Of a DNA stretch of 27,257 nucleotides, positions 9,152 through 17,137 are shown in pieces; within the stretch, counting starts at the first letter, position 1, and every line of letters starts with the position of its first letter. The stretch covers positions 1-27,257 of the forward strand of contig CAZVWJ010000034.1 of NCBI GenBank assembly GCA_964631325.1, written 5' to 3'. The translations under genes and the position numbers were made by a program. The notes beneath the pieces were generated by a model. It did not search any database. It saw nothing but the letters and a program-made list of their open reading frames with translations, and was not told the origin of the DNA. This DNA comes from CAZVWJ01 sp964631325 (lineage in GTDB: Bacteria; T1Sed10-126).

Positions 9152-12100
9152 ATGATTGATTTTTGGGTGATTCAGGAGTTTAACCGGAGTAAATTTTGGT
9201 TTGTTTTTAGTTTCGTTTTATTTACTAACTTTGTTTTTGTTTATCAGCCTGCCTTTGCTGTTCCCAACAGTTACCCGGGTAATCGGTTTACGGCCGTAAA
9301 AATAGATAAAAAATGGGGGGTGGAAACTAATGGAGCAGTCGTTTCTTCGCCTGCTGTAAAAGAAGGGGTGGTAGTTTTTGGAACGAGAAATCCCAAACAT
9401 GGCAAGATAAAAGCCGTTAGTTCCCGTGACGGAAAAACAATCTGGGAGCATGACACCGGTGATGAAGTCTGGGCTTCGCCGGCAATCGCTGGGGATTCTG
9501 TTTATATAGGAGGAACTAACGGGTGGTTTTACTGCTTTGATTTACATACTGGCCAGGTTCTCTGGAAGAAGAAATTAAAAAGTATGTTTGGTTCACCGGT
9601 GGTCCGGGAAAATAAGGTTATTGCTTGCGCCGGAAGTAGTATATATGCACTTGATAGAAACGATGGAAAAATCATCTGGGAATTTGATTTTCCCGGTAAA
9701 ACAAATTCAACCCCTGCGGTGTGGGCCGGTAAGGTATATTTTGGAGGAGGATTCGACTATCCAGTAATATTTGCTCTTAATCTTGCAACCGGAGAGGAAA
9801 TTTGGCATCGTCGAGTTAAGGATTCAGTGGATGCACCTATAACCGTGACCCACAATACCGTTTTGTTTGGGGACTGGGATAATACTTTCTATGCCTTTGA
9901 TGCCCAAACAGGCCAATTAAAATGGGAAGTAACCAGGGGAGGCGATACGGAACCAGCAGTGGTGTCGGGCTCTGCGGCAGTTCATAAGGGGATGGCTTTT
10001 TGGGGCCACGGCAATGGAGACTTTATGGCGGTTGACATAAATAGTGGCCGAGAGATTTGGAGTTACGAGAATAAACCTGAATGGAGAGGTTCGCCGTTAA
10101 TTTCAGATGAGATGTTGATAACCCTGGAGGCCTCCAGCCCGGCAAAGTTACTTTTCATTCGACCGAAAACCGGCAAAATTATTCAACAGATTTCATTTCC
10201 GGGAAAAACTGTCCATATGTTAGGGACCCCTGCCATAAATAACAAGATTGTTTATGCCGGTTTTGGGGATAAGAATGGGAAGGGTGGTTATTTGCAGGCC
10301 CTGCGATACAAGAAATATGAGCTTGAGGTAAAACAAGAAGTGGTGAATTCAGCAAATACCGGAGCCGGCCGAAATGATTTAAGCAAGAATAATTTTTCGG
10401 AATTAATAAGCTATCAGGTGCGTCGACCGTTTAAGCCCACCGTCGCTGAAAATATTCCTCTTGAATATGGAATTGTTGGTGATCCGTTGTATTTGCGGGA
10501 TATTGTTGTTTATGGGGACTGGGCTGGCTGGGTGCATGCTTACGATTATTCCGGAGAATTGCTGTGGAAAAATTCAATGCCGAGAGCCGTGGTTGGTTCT
10601 CCCATCCGGATAGATAATAAAATCATAGTAACTGATCGCTCGGGTAAGATAGCGGCTTTTGATCGGCGCTCCGGGGAAGAACTATGGGGATTGGACATGG
10701 GGGCTAAGATAAAGACAGGACCGGTTAAAATGAACACCGGTTTTGTCGTTGGTGATAAAAAAGGGCGGGTAGTTTTAATAAACAGTGACGGCAGCCGGGG
10801 TTGGGTGGAAAATATTTACGCGGCGGTAACCAGCCTTTCAAAAAGAGAAGATGTCCTTATGGTAGGGGGGGAGAATGGAGCAGTGTTGGCTCTTAACGGT
10901 GGATTTGGTAAACGCCGTTGGAAATTTAGGGCTGAATACGGAATTGCCACTCCCTTTGAAGTTACTAAGGAAAATGTATATTTTGGTGACTGGTTGGGAA
11001 ACATATACTGTCTTGATTTAGATAAGCCCGAGGTTATGTGGAAGTTTAAAATGGATCGAGCTCCTGAAGGTGAAATAGTATTTACCCGTGGACTATTGCA
11101 TGCTTACAGTCGTGATGGGACTCTGTCAGCACTTCATCCGGTAACCGGAAAAAAGATATGGGAGTATAAATTTTCTCCGTTGTGGAAGGAATCCCCAATT
11201 TTTTATGAAGGAAGTTTTTATGGAAAAAATAAGGCTGAAGAATTTTTTCGTATTTCCTATGGAACGCTGAAATCTCCCGGTCAAAATTCTTTTGTAAATT
11301 TGCAAAAAACAGGTTTTTCTCCGGGAAGTGTTCCTAAAAAAATATCTGAAATTCGCTGGCGCTGGCGGCGAAAATACCACGACGAAACTCCCGTTTCTCC
11401 GGTGAGCAAACAGAATCTCCTTTACGTGGTTTCCGGCCGGAAACTTATTATCCTGCGGGATTTTCCATTTGTTGATAAAAATTCGTATTTTGCCGGTAAT
11501 CTCCAGCGAACTGGTGTTTTCCCGGGAAGATTAGCAAGTAGTTTACCGGAAGAAGAGTGGTCTTTCGAAGCGGAAGAGGAGATTACTTCGTCTCCGGCCC
11601 TGGGTCAAAAACATGTTTATGTGCCAGCAGGCAAGGTCCTATATGCTCTTGATTACGGTGGTAGGGAAACTGCCTGGGAATACCGCGGAAAACATAATTT
11701 TACGGAGGTTCAATATTATAAGGGGATTGTTTATGCTGGAACAAAGGGAGGAAAGGTAATAGCATTTTCGGTCGATAACGGGGAGATTATCTGGCAGTCT
11801 GATAATTCAATCGTTCCGTTAAGAATTTCGCTATCCGACGGCTACCTGGCGACGGCTAACAGTAAATTACAATATGCTGTATTCAAGCGGCGAACCGGAA
11901 AATTACTCTGGAACGATTTAAATCCCAAAAGATCTTCATATCAAAATTTTAACAGTTCTTTGGAAGTTAGTCCTCCTATTATTTCTCGGGGAAGAATAAT
12001 CTTCCAGGAAATTCGCGAACCAAGTTATCGAAACGAGAAATTATTCCTCAAGGTGGCTTCAGCAAAAACTGGTAAAATTATCAGGAAGATTAAAATTAAT

Positions 12101-12481
12101 CAGGGGAAAGGGGTTAGGCCCTGCAGAACTATTTTGCTGAAGGGCAATAAATGTTATCTATTAGTTAGAAAAAAGAGTTCTCGTGATCATCTGCTGGCGG
12201 TTAATATACTTACCGGAAAAATAAAATGGGAAAAATCTTACCAAGATCAACTGGTCTGGGCTTCAGGAGCTACCATGGACAAGGAGCAAATTCTTATTAC
12301 AGGCCATCATCCGGAGAAAAATTTAATTTCCTTATTTTTGGTAAACACTGAAGACGGTGCGCTTGTTCAGAAGCTTAATCTATCAGCTGCACGCGGAAGG
12401 GTGATGGGCCTCCGCCCGGTGGCTGTGAACAATAGGATATATATTCAGGGCTGGAAGGGTACAGTTTTTTCTCTGCGCTGA
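9152..12481 (+). CDS. Large exported PQQ-type beta-propeller protein
   Basis: About 1109 residues. The N-terminus has a long signal peptide or anchor (KFWFVFSFVLFTNFVFVYQPAFA). Nearly all the rest consists of PQQ-like propeller repeats with the pattern A-x-D-x-x-T/D-G-x-x-x-W (YCFDLHTGQVLWKKK, YALDRNDGKIIWEF, YAFDAQTGQLKWEV, AAFDRRSGEELWGL, SALHPVTGKKIWEY, IAFSVDNGEIIWQS, LAVNILTGKIKWEK), enough for two or three propellers. No dehydrogenase active-site motif is recognised, so a scaffold or binding role outside the membrane is more likely than a PQQ enzyme. ATG 9152 is chosen because GGGG lies nine bases upstream; TTG 9134 is possible. It follows the caspase gene closely and ends one base from the stop of the opposing gene. 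Confidence 0.85.
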   Translation: MIDFWVIQEFNRSKFWFVFSFVLFTNFVFVYQPAFAVPNSYPGNRFTAVKIDKKWGVETNGAVVSSPAVKEGVVVFGTRNPKHGKIKAVSSRDGKTIWEHDTGDEVWASPAIAGDSVYIGGTNGWFYCFDLHTGQVLWKKKLKSMFGSPVVRENKVIACAGSSIYALDRNDGKIIWEFDFPGKTNSTPAVWAGKVYFGGGFDYPVIFALNLATGEEIWHRRVKDSVDAPITVTHNTVLFGDWDNTFYAFDAQTGQLKWEVTRGGDTEPAVVSGSAAVHKGMAFWGHGNGDFMAVDINSGREIWSYENKPEWRGSPLISDEMLITLEASSPAKLLFIRPKTGKIIQQISFPGKTVHMLGTPAINNKIVYAGFGDKNGKGGYLQALRYKKYELEVKQEVVNSANTGAGRNDLSKNNFSELISYQVRRPFKPTVAENIPLEYGIVGDPLYLRDIVVYGDWAGWVHAYDYSGELLWKNSMPRAVVGSPIRIDNKIIVTDRSGKIAAFDRRSGEELWGLDMGAKIKTGPVKMNTGFVVGDKKGRVVLINSDGSRGWVENIYAAVTSLSKREDVLMVGGENGAVLALNGGFGKRRWKFRAEYGIATPFEVTKENVYFGDWLGNIYCLDLDKPEVMWKFKMDRAPEGEIVFTRGLLHAYSRDGTLSALHPVTGKKIWEYKFSPLWKESPIFYEGSFYGKNKAEEFFRISYGTLKSPGQNSFVNLQKTGFSPGSVPKKISEIRWRWRRKYHDETPVSPVSKQNLLYVVSGRKLIILRDFPFVDKNSYFAGNLQRTGVFPGRLASSLPEEEWSFEAEEEITSSPALGQKHVYVPAGKVLYALDYGGRETAWEYRGKHNFTEVQYYKGIVYAGTKGGKVIAFSVDNGEIIWQSDNSIVPLRISLSDGYLATANSKLQYAVFKRRTGKLLWNDLNPKRSSYQNFNSSLEVSPPIISRGRIIFQEIREPSYRNEKLFLKVASAKTGKIIRKIKINQGKGVRPCRTILLKGNKCYLLVRKKSSRDHLLAVNILTGKIKWEKSYQDQLVWASGATMDKEQILITGHHPEKNLISLFLVNTEDGALVQKLNLSAARGRVMGLRPVAVNNRIYIQGWKGTVFSLR

Positions 12482-12482
12482 A

Positions 12483-14441
12483 TCAGTTTGATTGTTTTAA
12501 TAATTCGGGAGTCAATTTGCCGGAAATTAATTTAAATCCCGCTGATTCCCCAAAAGGAGCTTCGTATTCAATGTTTTTAAAGATTTCTTGCTGAAAAACG
12601 TCATGCCAGCGTTCTTCAGCCAGGGGAATTATACCAAGGAAAAATTTTGGCGGCCGGTCCCGGTCGTATTGAATGCCCCCCCTTTTTACTCTCCTGTATT
12701 CCTTTTTGCTCCAGCGCCAGGTGGCGGATAATATCCGGGTTGTCCGTTTAATTTTATCTGGCATCATTATCCGGCGGTGATCGACAAGCATTATTACTAC
12801 CGGTTTGCGGGTGGAAAATAATCGGTTGTTTTTTTTCGGTGGGCGGAAGGTTAAATTCAACCGGTAGCCTCCTGTATCTTCAGTCAGAGAAATATTTTCC
12901 GGCCTATTTTTAAAATATTTCGGTTTTGGTATTTTTTTAAGTAAAGATAGGGCCGGAGGAATTTGAGGTGGTCGGGGAAGAGCCCCGGAGCTTAGATCAT
13001 TGAAAAAAGACCTGGCAATTTCTTTGACTGTATTATTTGACCAGGCGAGTATGTCTTTATCTCGATTCAGCTTTGATAGTTGATACAAAGTTGTCAGTGA
13101 GTTCCAACAGCGGTCGGGTACATAAACGGAGCTGAGTGCAAAATACAAATGCAGAAAAGGACCTTTTTCTTTCAGGTGGTCCAGAGCCGTAGATAGATCG
13201 CAAAGTGAATGCAGATTAGGTGGTTCTTTCAATAGCTGAAAACTTGTTCCTCCAGTGAGCGCCAGCCAGTCGGAAATAGTGGCATTTCTTTTACAACCTG
13301 CTTGTGAAAAATGATAGCGAGATTCTCTTTGATATTGATTTAATAGATCCGCAAGCAACCACCAGTAGTGGAACTTTCCTTTCCAGTTATGGGGTTGATT
13401 CCCCCGTAAATCTTTTTGTTTCCACCAGTAAATTAACGGGAGAGGGTTGGGACCCTGTCTGTAAAGAAGAGTGGTGGCGGTCAGGGCGATGGTTAAATCC
13501 GGGGAGAGTTTAATTGTGTTCCGTCGATCAATTTGTTTGAAGAGGAGGCGGTTTAATTCGTGATAAATTGTATCCGTGGCTTGATTTTTTTGGGGCAGTG
13601 GTAAATTGGCACCAAGTTGGTTTAATTCCCGGGTGATTAGAGTTTGGTACCACCAGATTTCTGAGGTTCGTTGATGGTCGGGATACCGGGACAAAAATCG
13701 GTTGCACTTCTTATGGAGATTACGCAGAAGTGCTTTCCGGGATTTATAGACGTTATCCCCGTAATCATGATCCCGGGCTTTATAATCATAAAAGTAAAAT
13801 AAACGCTCTATTTCCAGAAAATACGAGGCCGGGGAGCGGGTGAACTTGATTTTTTTGGATTTGCCGGAATTGACGTATACACGGGCCAACCGGGCGTATT
13901 CCTGCATTCTTTTTTCTTGAGGTGGCTTTGGTGGGAACCTTCTAACAACTTCTTTTACTTTTTCCCAGTTATCCTGCTGGCTGTATATATGGGCCTGTAA
14001 AGCCGGAGGGTCCTGCCATTCTTTACCGTTCCACTTAAGCGAGGAAACGAATTTCTGGGAAGCAAAATTTTTGTTAATAATTAAAATTGCCTTTTTATAT
14101 TGTTCACTTGCAAGAAAATATTTAATTTTTACTTGTGCCAGCAGCCGTTTTCTATAGCTCCGGCAACCGGGCGATTGCTTAGTTTTAGAATCGGGAAGAA
14201 TGGAAGACAGGTGTTTTGTTTTTCTGATTAGTTTTAAGGCGGAATCTAACCGATCACGAGCAATTTTTTTCTTAATAGATTTCAAATTGTCTAAAAATTG
14301 ATCAACCGTAGGCACAACAATTCTTGACTTGCTTTTTGTTAGCTTTTGCTTTTGATATTCGTAGCCAGCCGGGTAAATAGTACTTGCACTGAAAAATAGA
14401 ATAAAGATAATTATGACGGTGGTAAATATATACTTTTGCAC
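12483..14441 (-). CDS. Exported helical-repeat protein of unknown function
   Basis: About 652 residues from GTG 14441. This start is chosen because the protein then begins with a clear signal peptide (QKYIFTTVIIIFILFFSASTIYPAG); TTG 14483 gives 14 more residues and has no ribosome site. Residues up to about 450 are rich in Leu, Lys and aromatic residues in helical spacing, with TPR-like pairs (DSALKLIRKTKHL, YKKAILIINKNF, NWEKVKEVVRRF). The last 130 residues differ: a likely beta-rich domain with VVIMLVDHRRIMMPDKI and ATWRWSKKEYRRVKRGG. No enzyme motif is recognised. The gene is convergent with the propeller gene, one base apart, with no room for a terminator between, so the two transcripts must overlap at their ends. 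Its export suggests it works in the same compartment as the two proteins facing it. Confidence 0.8.
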   Translation of the reverse strand: MQKYIFTTVIIIFILFFSASTIYPAGYEYQKQKLTKSKSRIVVPTVDQFLDNLKSIKKKIARDRLDSALKLIRKTKHLSSILPDSKTKQSPGCRSYRKRLLAQVKIKYFLASEQYKKAILIINKNFASQKFVSSLKWNGKEWQDPPALQAHIYSQQDNWEKVKEVVRRFPPKPPQEKRMQEYARLARVYVNSGKSKKIKFTRSPASYFLEIERLFYFYDYKARDHDYGDNVYKSRKALLRNLHKKCNRFLSRYPDHQRTSEIWWYQTLITRELNQLGANLPLPQKNQATDTIYHELNRLLFKQIDRRNTIKLSPDLTIALTATTLLYRQGPNPLPLIYWWKQKDLRGNQPHNWKGKFHYWWLLADLLNQYQRESRYHFSQAGCKRNATISDWLALTGGTSFQLLKEPPNLHSLCDLSTALDHLKEKGPFLHLYFALSSVYVPDRCWNSLTTLYQLSKLNRDKDILAWSNNTVKEIARSFFNDLSSGALPRPPQIPPALSLLKKIPKPKYFKNRPENISLTEDTGGYRLNLTFRPPKKNNRLFSTRKPVVIMLVDHRRIMMPDKIKRTTRILSATWRWSKKEYRRVKRGGIQYDRDRPPKFFLGIIPLAEERWHDVFQQEIFKNIEYEAPFGESAGFKLISGKLTPELLKQSN

Positions 14442-14503
14442 GTTAATTATTCCCGCTGGTAAACTATTGTGAATTTTATCCAAACTATGACTGATGTTTA
14501 GCC

Positions 14504-14542
14504 CAAGTTATGTATGAAATTTTTGTTTTCATGCATAATTTG
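14504..14542 (+). repeat. Inverted repeat, 16-bp stem with 7-base loop
   Basis: Left arm 14504-14519 and right arm 14527-14542 pair over 16 positions as plus-strand RNA, two of them G-U wobbles, around a TTTTTGT loop. On the minus strand those two positions become A-C mismatches, so any functional RNA hairpin would be on the plus strand. A second hairpin, TGTCCC-TAC-GGGACA (14541-14555), follows directly. Confidence 0.6.
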
Positions 14543-14775
14543 TCCCTACGGGACAGCAGTCAGGCGCTAAAAGACAAATAAACCAAGTTGTAATTCGCAA
14601 TCCGAATTTACAGGGTGTACTTGTGATTTAATATCATTTTGTCTGTCGGCTGGGCTAACCCCGCCTACAATCGAGTAGTTTTATTGTGAAGCTTCACCGC
14701 TAAAATTGCGTTGAGAGCCCTTTGCCAGCGCTAAACACTAAATATGGTGCCTCGATTGAAGGCTGTCCTTCGGGC

Positions 14776-14812
14776 GGATAATTCACGACAGTTACGCTGT
14801 CGCGAATTATCC
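14776..14812. repeat. Inverted repeat, 16-bp arms with 5-base loop
   Basis: Arms 14776-14791 and 14797-14812 (GGATAATTC...GAATTATCC with CGACAG/CTGTCG at the tip) are complementary except at one position, which is A-C on the plus strand and G-U on the minus strand. This fits a small repeat element or RNA hairpin. There is no T-run after it on the plus strand, so it is not a typical terminator. Confidence 0.6.
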
Positions 14813-14952
14813 GGGTTAGATAAGCTTTATTCAAAGGATACTTTTCACATTATTAAAAACTATCATTCAATCTATAAAGTGTATTTTAAATATCATTTTC
14901 GGGCAACAATAGTAGGACAGTTAGCGGCGTGACAAGATAAAAGTGGTAATGC

Positions 14953-15213
14953 GCCCGCCTTTCCTACACCCATGAGATCCCCGCCAACCAGTGGGACAAC
15001 TGGAAACGCAAGGAGAAAACGGACGGGGCCGCCCTGGGAGTGCTGGAGCTGTTGAATACGTGGAGAATAAGCACGAGGCTGGATACCAAACTGTCCGACC
15101 TGGGCCACACGGTGGAGCTGACCAAGGACAGCCTGATGGACGACCCGAGCTTCCAGCAGAGGGGCCGGCCGACAATTGGAGGAGAAGTGGATGACCGCAG
15201 TTGCCGAGTATAA
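14953..15213 (+). pseudogene. Remnant of amidase head (cassette unit 0)
   Basis: An internal piece of the cell wall amidase gene. The frame reads ARLSYTHEIPANQWDNWKRK, then ALGVLELLNTWRISTRLDTKL and TKDSLMDDPSFQQRGRPTIGGE, matching residues about 148-228 of the truncated copy at 16337 and the related part of the full gene at 18150. It has no start, is preceded by a TAA in the same frame at 14947, and ends at 15211-15213 after an unrelated tail (VDDRSCRV). The breakpoint after GGE is exactly the same as in the copy at 16778-17038. Base composition is markedly GC-rich compared with the spacer before it. It is the 3' end of an older cassette copy whose front has been lost. Confidence 0.85.
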
Positions 15214-15256
15214 AATGGACATTGTAAGACTTGATTATAAAATATTAAATTAGCTC

Positions 15257-15285
15257 TTGACAGTCGGGGGGGCATAAGGTTCAAT
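15257..15285 (+). promoter_or_regulatory. Candidate promoter of cassette unit 1
   Basis: A perfect TTGACA (15257-15262) is followed after 17 bases by TTCAAT (15280-15285), four of six matches to TATAAT. The spacer carries a G-run and GGCATAAGG. The arrangement is repeated before unit 2. GGAGAG ahead of the ATG at 15312 is the ribosome site. Confidence 0.5.
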
Positions 15286-15311
15286 TTCATTACCGGAAAG
15301 GAGAGATAGAG

Positions 15312-16340
15312 ATGGGAGAAGAACAAGGTGAAGAGACCAAAAACGAAGGTGGGGATGACATGGAAGAACAGGAGACTGAAAGCGGAAGTTGGTTGAAGTG
15401 GGTAATCGTAGGCATCGTGATGTTGGCAATAGTCGCCGGAGGGAGTTGGTGGGGATATCGTATTTACGAGGAAAACTTACGGGAGAAACAGGCTCAGGAG
15501 AGATATGAGAGATATAAAAAGATAAAGAATGATCCTGAATATAATCCGGGGTATGCCGGGATTTCAGTAGTTAAAAATATGGAGAAAGCGCTGGAGCTGG
15601 ATCCAGATAATCTAGAAATAAGGTTGGAGCTAATAGGAATATATGATGAACGACAGGGACATTTTGCCAATCAAGAAAGAAAAATGAAAAAGAGATTCAA
15701 GGAGGGAATGAATTATTTAGAGGGATGGACACCAACCCAGAGACAGGAGTTTTTACGGAGGGTTGCCTATAATTTCCCCGAAATGCTGGGGGAACAAGAT
15801 TCTACGGGAGCAGTTAAAAAAGCGGTAAAGGAAGCTCCGCTAACCGATTGGGCTGTAAAAAGACGCCTGGGGTATACCTCCAGCAAAGCCAAACGAAGCA
15901 CGGAGGACGCGCTGTCCTATCTTGAGAAGACTCGGGAGATAGTAAAGAAACACGCGGAGATGAAGGACTACGACCCGGAGAAGAAGCTGCTCTACCTGGA
16001 TTACCTGGAAGGGGTTTACTGGAAGAAGAAGGGGGAGAATGGGAAGGCGGCGGATATATTTGTGCGTTTGTATGACACTGGTGGAGTCTGGAAAGTTGAT
16101 AATAGTGATTTAAAAAAGATTGCATTGCCAATATTGGAAAAAAAGAAAAGATGGAAGGACATCAAAAGAATAATTGAAAATTTTGGTGCAAGAAAATCTG
16201 TCTTTGATTTTGATGATTTAAAGAGTGAGAGTTGGTCACCATATAGAAAAAAGGTTTTTTTAAAAACTAACGAAGGGCAGTTGTGGAAGCAAGCAAAAGA
16301 AAAACTGGGAGAAGAGATCCCTTGGGAGGAAGTAAAATGA
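15312..16340 (+). CDS. Membrane-anchored TPR-like protein (cassette unit 1)
   Basis: 342 residues. An acidic, Glu-rich N-terminal tail of about 26 residues precedes one membrane segment (residues 27-47, ending GGSWWGY), with the rest predicted outside. Residues 70-260 have TPR-like helices (VKNMEKALELDPDNLEIRLELIGIYDERQG, ALSYLEKTREIVKK, LLYLDYLEGVYWKKKGENGKAADIF). The product is close to that of the gene at 17138 up to about residue 245, after which the two C-termini are unrelated at a glance. The ATG has a good ribosome site (GGAGAG). The stop overlaps the ATG of the amidase head (ATGA at 16337-16340), so the pair is co-translated. The constant pairing suggests it anchors, assembles or controls the amidase, but no catalytic or known partner-binding motif is visible. 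Confidence 0.85.
   Translation: MGEEQGEETKNEGGDDMEEQETESGSWLKWVIVGIVMLAIVAGGSWWGYRIYEENLREKQAQERYERYKKIKNDPEYNPGYAGISVVKNMEKALELDPDNLEIRLELIGIYDERQGHFANQERKMKKRFKEGMNYLEGWTPTQRQEFLRRVAYNFPEMLGEQDSTGAVKKAVKEAPLTDWAVKRRLGYTSSKAKRSTEDALSYLEKTREIVKKHAEMKDYDPEKKLLYLDYLEGVYWKKKGENGKAADIFVRLYDTGGVWKVDNSDLKKIALPILEKKKRWKDIKRIIENFGARKSVFDFDDLKSESWSPYRKKVFLKTNEGQLWKQAKEKLGEEIPWEEVK
15652..15919 (+). repeat. Near-identical block, copy 1
   Basis: These 268 bases match 17487-17754 with a single visible difference (AAA versus AAG in one Lys codon), although flanking parts of the same genes differ at many silent and coding positions. Such a sharply bounded patch points to recent gene conversion. Confidence 0.85.
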
Positions 16341-16984
16341 ACAGGAAAATATTCCTTTTAATAATCGGCCTGTTATTGACCTTAGTGGTCCAACCGACGT
16401 TGGCTTATGATGTTGTAATTGATCCGGGTCACGGAGGAGATGAGCAGAACCGAGGCGGTCCGGCGTTCACTGTTGATGATATAGGGAGTACATTGACAGT
16501 CGATGTACCAGCAGGAGAATTGCAAGTTATTGTCAATAATGCTAAACAGTTTACTAAAGATACTGAACCATATGATTATTCTCATATTATGGTAGGAACT
16601 GAAAGTTGTACTGTGGAGGAGGTTAACTATGAAAATGATGTCATTGAGCTCTCTTCCCCACTTTCCAACCCCCACCCCGCCGGAGAAGATGTAACAGTCC
16701 AGGACTTCCTTGTCCAGGCGATGGGGCAGAAGGACACGGGGGACCCCGGGGACTGGGGAGCGGCGGATACGGACTACGCCCGCCTTTCCTATACCCACGA
16801 GGTGCCCGCCAACCAGTGGGACGAGTGGAAAAGGAAGGAAAACACGGACGGGGCTGCCCTGGGAGTGCTGGAGCTGCTGAATACGTGGAGAATAAGCACG
16901 AGGCTGGACACCAAACTGTCCGACCTCGGCCACACGGTGGAGGTGACCAAGGACAGCCTGATGGACGACCCGAGCTTCCAGTAG
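16337..16984 (+). CDS. Truncated Amidase_3 head, no complete active site (cassette unit 1)
   Basis: 215 residues: signal peptide (residues 1-23, ending LAY), the amidase opening DPGHGGDEQNRGG with zinc-ligand His32, an inserted small beta domain (about 50-121, AGELQVIVNNAKQF...ELSSPLSNPHPAGEDV), and the second zinc-ligand Glu179 in VLELLN. A TAG at 16982-16984 stands where unit 0 has CAG. Read through, the frame continues only to a TAA at 17036 after the same GGE-VDDRSCRV junction as unit 0. The SIHTN histidine and the catalytic glutamate of the full enzyme are absent, so it cannot be a working amidase. It could still be a secreted, binding-only or interfering protein, or simply a silent cassette. 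Its start overlaps the TPR gene stop. Confidence 0.85.
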   Translation: MNRKIFLLIIGLLLTLVVQPTLAYDVVIDPGHGGDEQNRGGPAFTVDDIGSTLTVDVPAGELQVIVNNAKQFTKDTEPYDYSHIMVGTESCTVEEVNYENDVIELSSPLSNPHPAGEDVTVQDFLVQAMGQKDTGDPGDWGAADTDYARLSYTHEVPANQWDEWKRKENTDGAALGVLELLNTWRISTRLDTKLSDLGHTVEVTKDSLMDDPSFQ

Positions 16985-17038
16985 AGGGGCCAGACAACCG
17001 TTGGAGGAGAAGTGGATGACCGCAGTTGCCGAGTATAA
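16778..17038 (+). repeat. Amidase-head segment repeated from 14953-15213
   Basis: Same length as the unit 0 remnant and about nine in ten bases identical by eye, including the chimeric 3' tail. The main coding differences are the TAG at 16982 and RGQTTVGG here against RGRPTIGG in unit 0. The segment is GC-rich, unlike the AT-rich insert region just before it (about 16480-16660). Confidence 0.8.
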
Positions 17039-17080
17039 AATAGATAATGTAAGAAACAACACAAAATATTAAATTAGCTC

Positions 17081-17108
17081 TTGACAAACGGGGGGCATAA
17101 GGTTCAAT
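17081..17108 (+). promoter_or_regulatory. Candidate promoter of cassette unit 2
   Basis: TTGACA at 17081-17086 and TTCAAT at 17103-17108, with a 16-base spacer that again contains a G-run and GCATAAGG. The preceding AAAATATTAAATTAGCTC is also conserved with unit 1, which may mark an upstream AT-rich element. GGAGAG before ATG 17138 is the ribosome site. Confidence 0.5.
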
Positions 17109-17137
17109 CCTACTAAACGGAAAGGAGAGAGTAGAGC

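Larger units (their letters stand above)
14442..14952. other. Hairpin-rich intergenic region without a recognisable gene
   Basis: About 510 bases between the divergent starts of the exported protein and the first amidase remnant. Short open frames here have no ribosome site and no recognisable product. Three inverted repeats are visible (14504-14542, 14541-14555, 14776-14812), and a pair CAATCGAG/CTCGATTG lies near 14669 and 14753. The region has abrupt changes in base composition, consistent with mobile-element debris or a rearrangement scar next to the amplified locus. Confidence 0.5.
14953..17137 (+). repeat. Tandem duplication, about 1.83-kb period
   Basis: The stretch from the amidase head fragment through the promoter region and into the TPR-like gene occurs twice: 14953-15311 matches 16778-17137, and the TPR genes starting at 15312 and 17138 match each other. 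The offset is 1825-1826 bases, rising to 1835 after a three-codon difference near the TPR N-terminus. Both copies share the same chimeric junction, where amidase sequence stops after GGE and switches to GTGGATGACCGCAG. The duplication therefore happened after that junction formed, or was repeated from it. Confidence 0.85.

Noticed and set aside
9152..12481. PQQ-dependent dehydrogenase
   Set aside because: The propeller repeats are present, but no catalytic Asp/Glu or disulfide motif typical of quinoprotein dehydrogenases is recognised, and the repeat number is too high for one enzyme propeller.
14744..14932. 62-codon plus-strand frame in the hairpin-rich spacer
   Set aside because: It runs through an inverted repeat, has no ribosome site and gives no recognisable product.
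16382..17062. 226-codon minus-strand open frame, with a similar one at 14893-15222
   Set aside because: They resemble each other only because the amidase head on the plus strand is duplicated. The plus-strand reading gives known amidase motifs.
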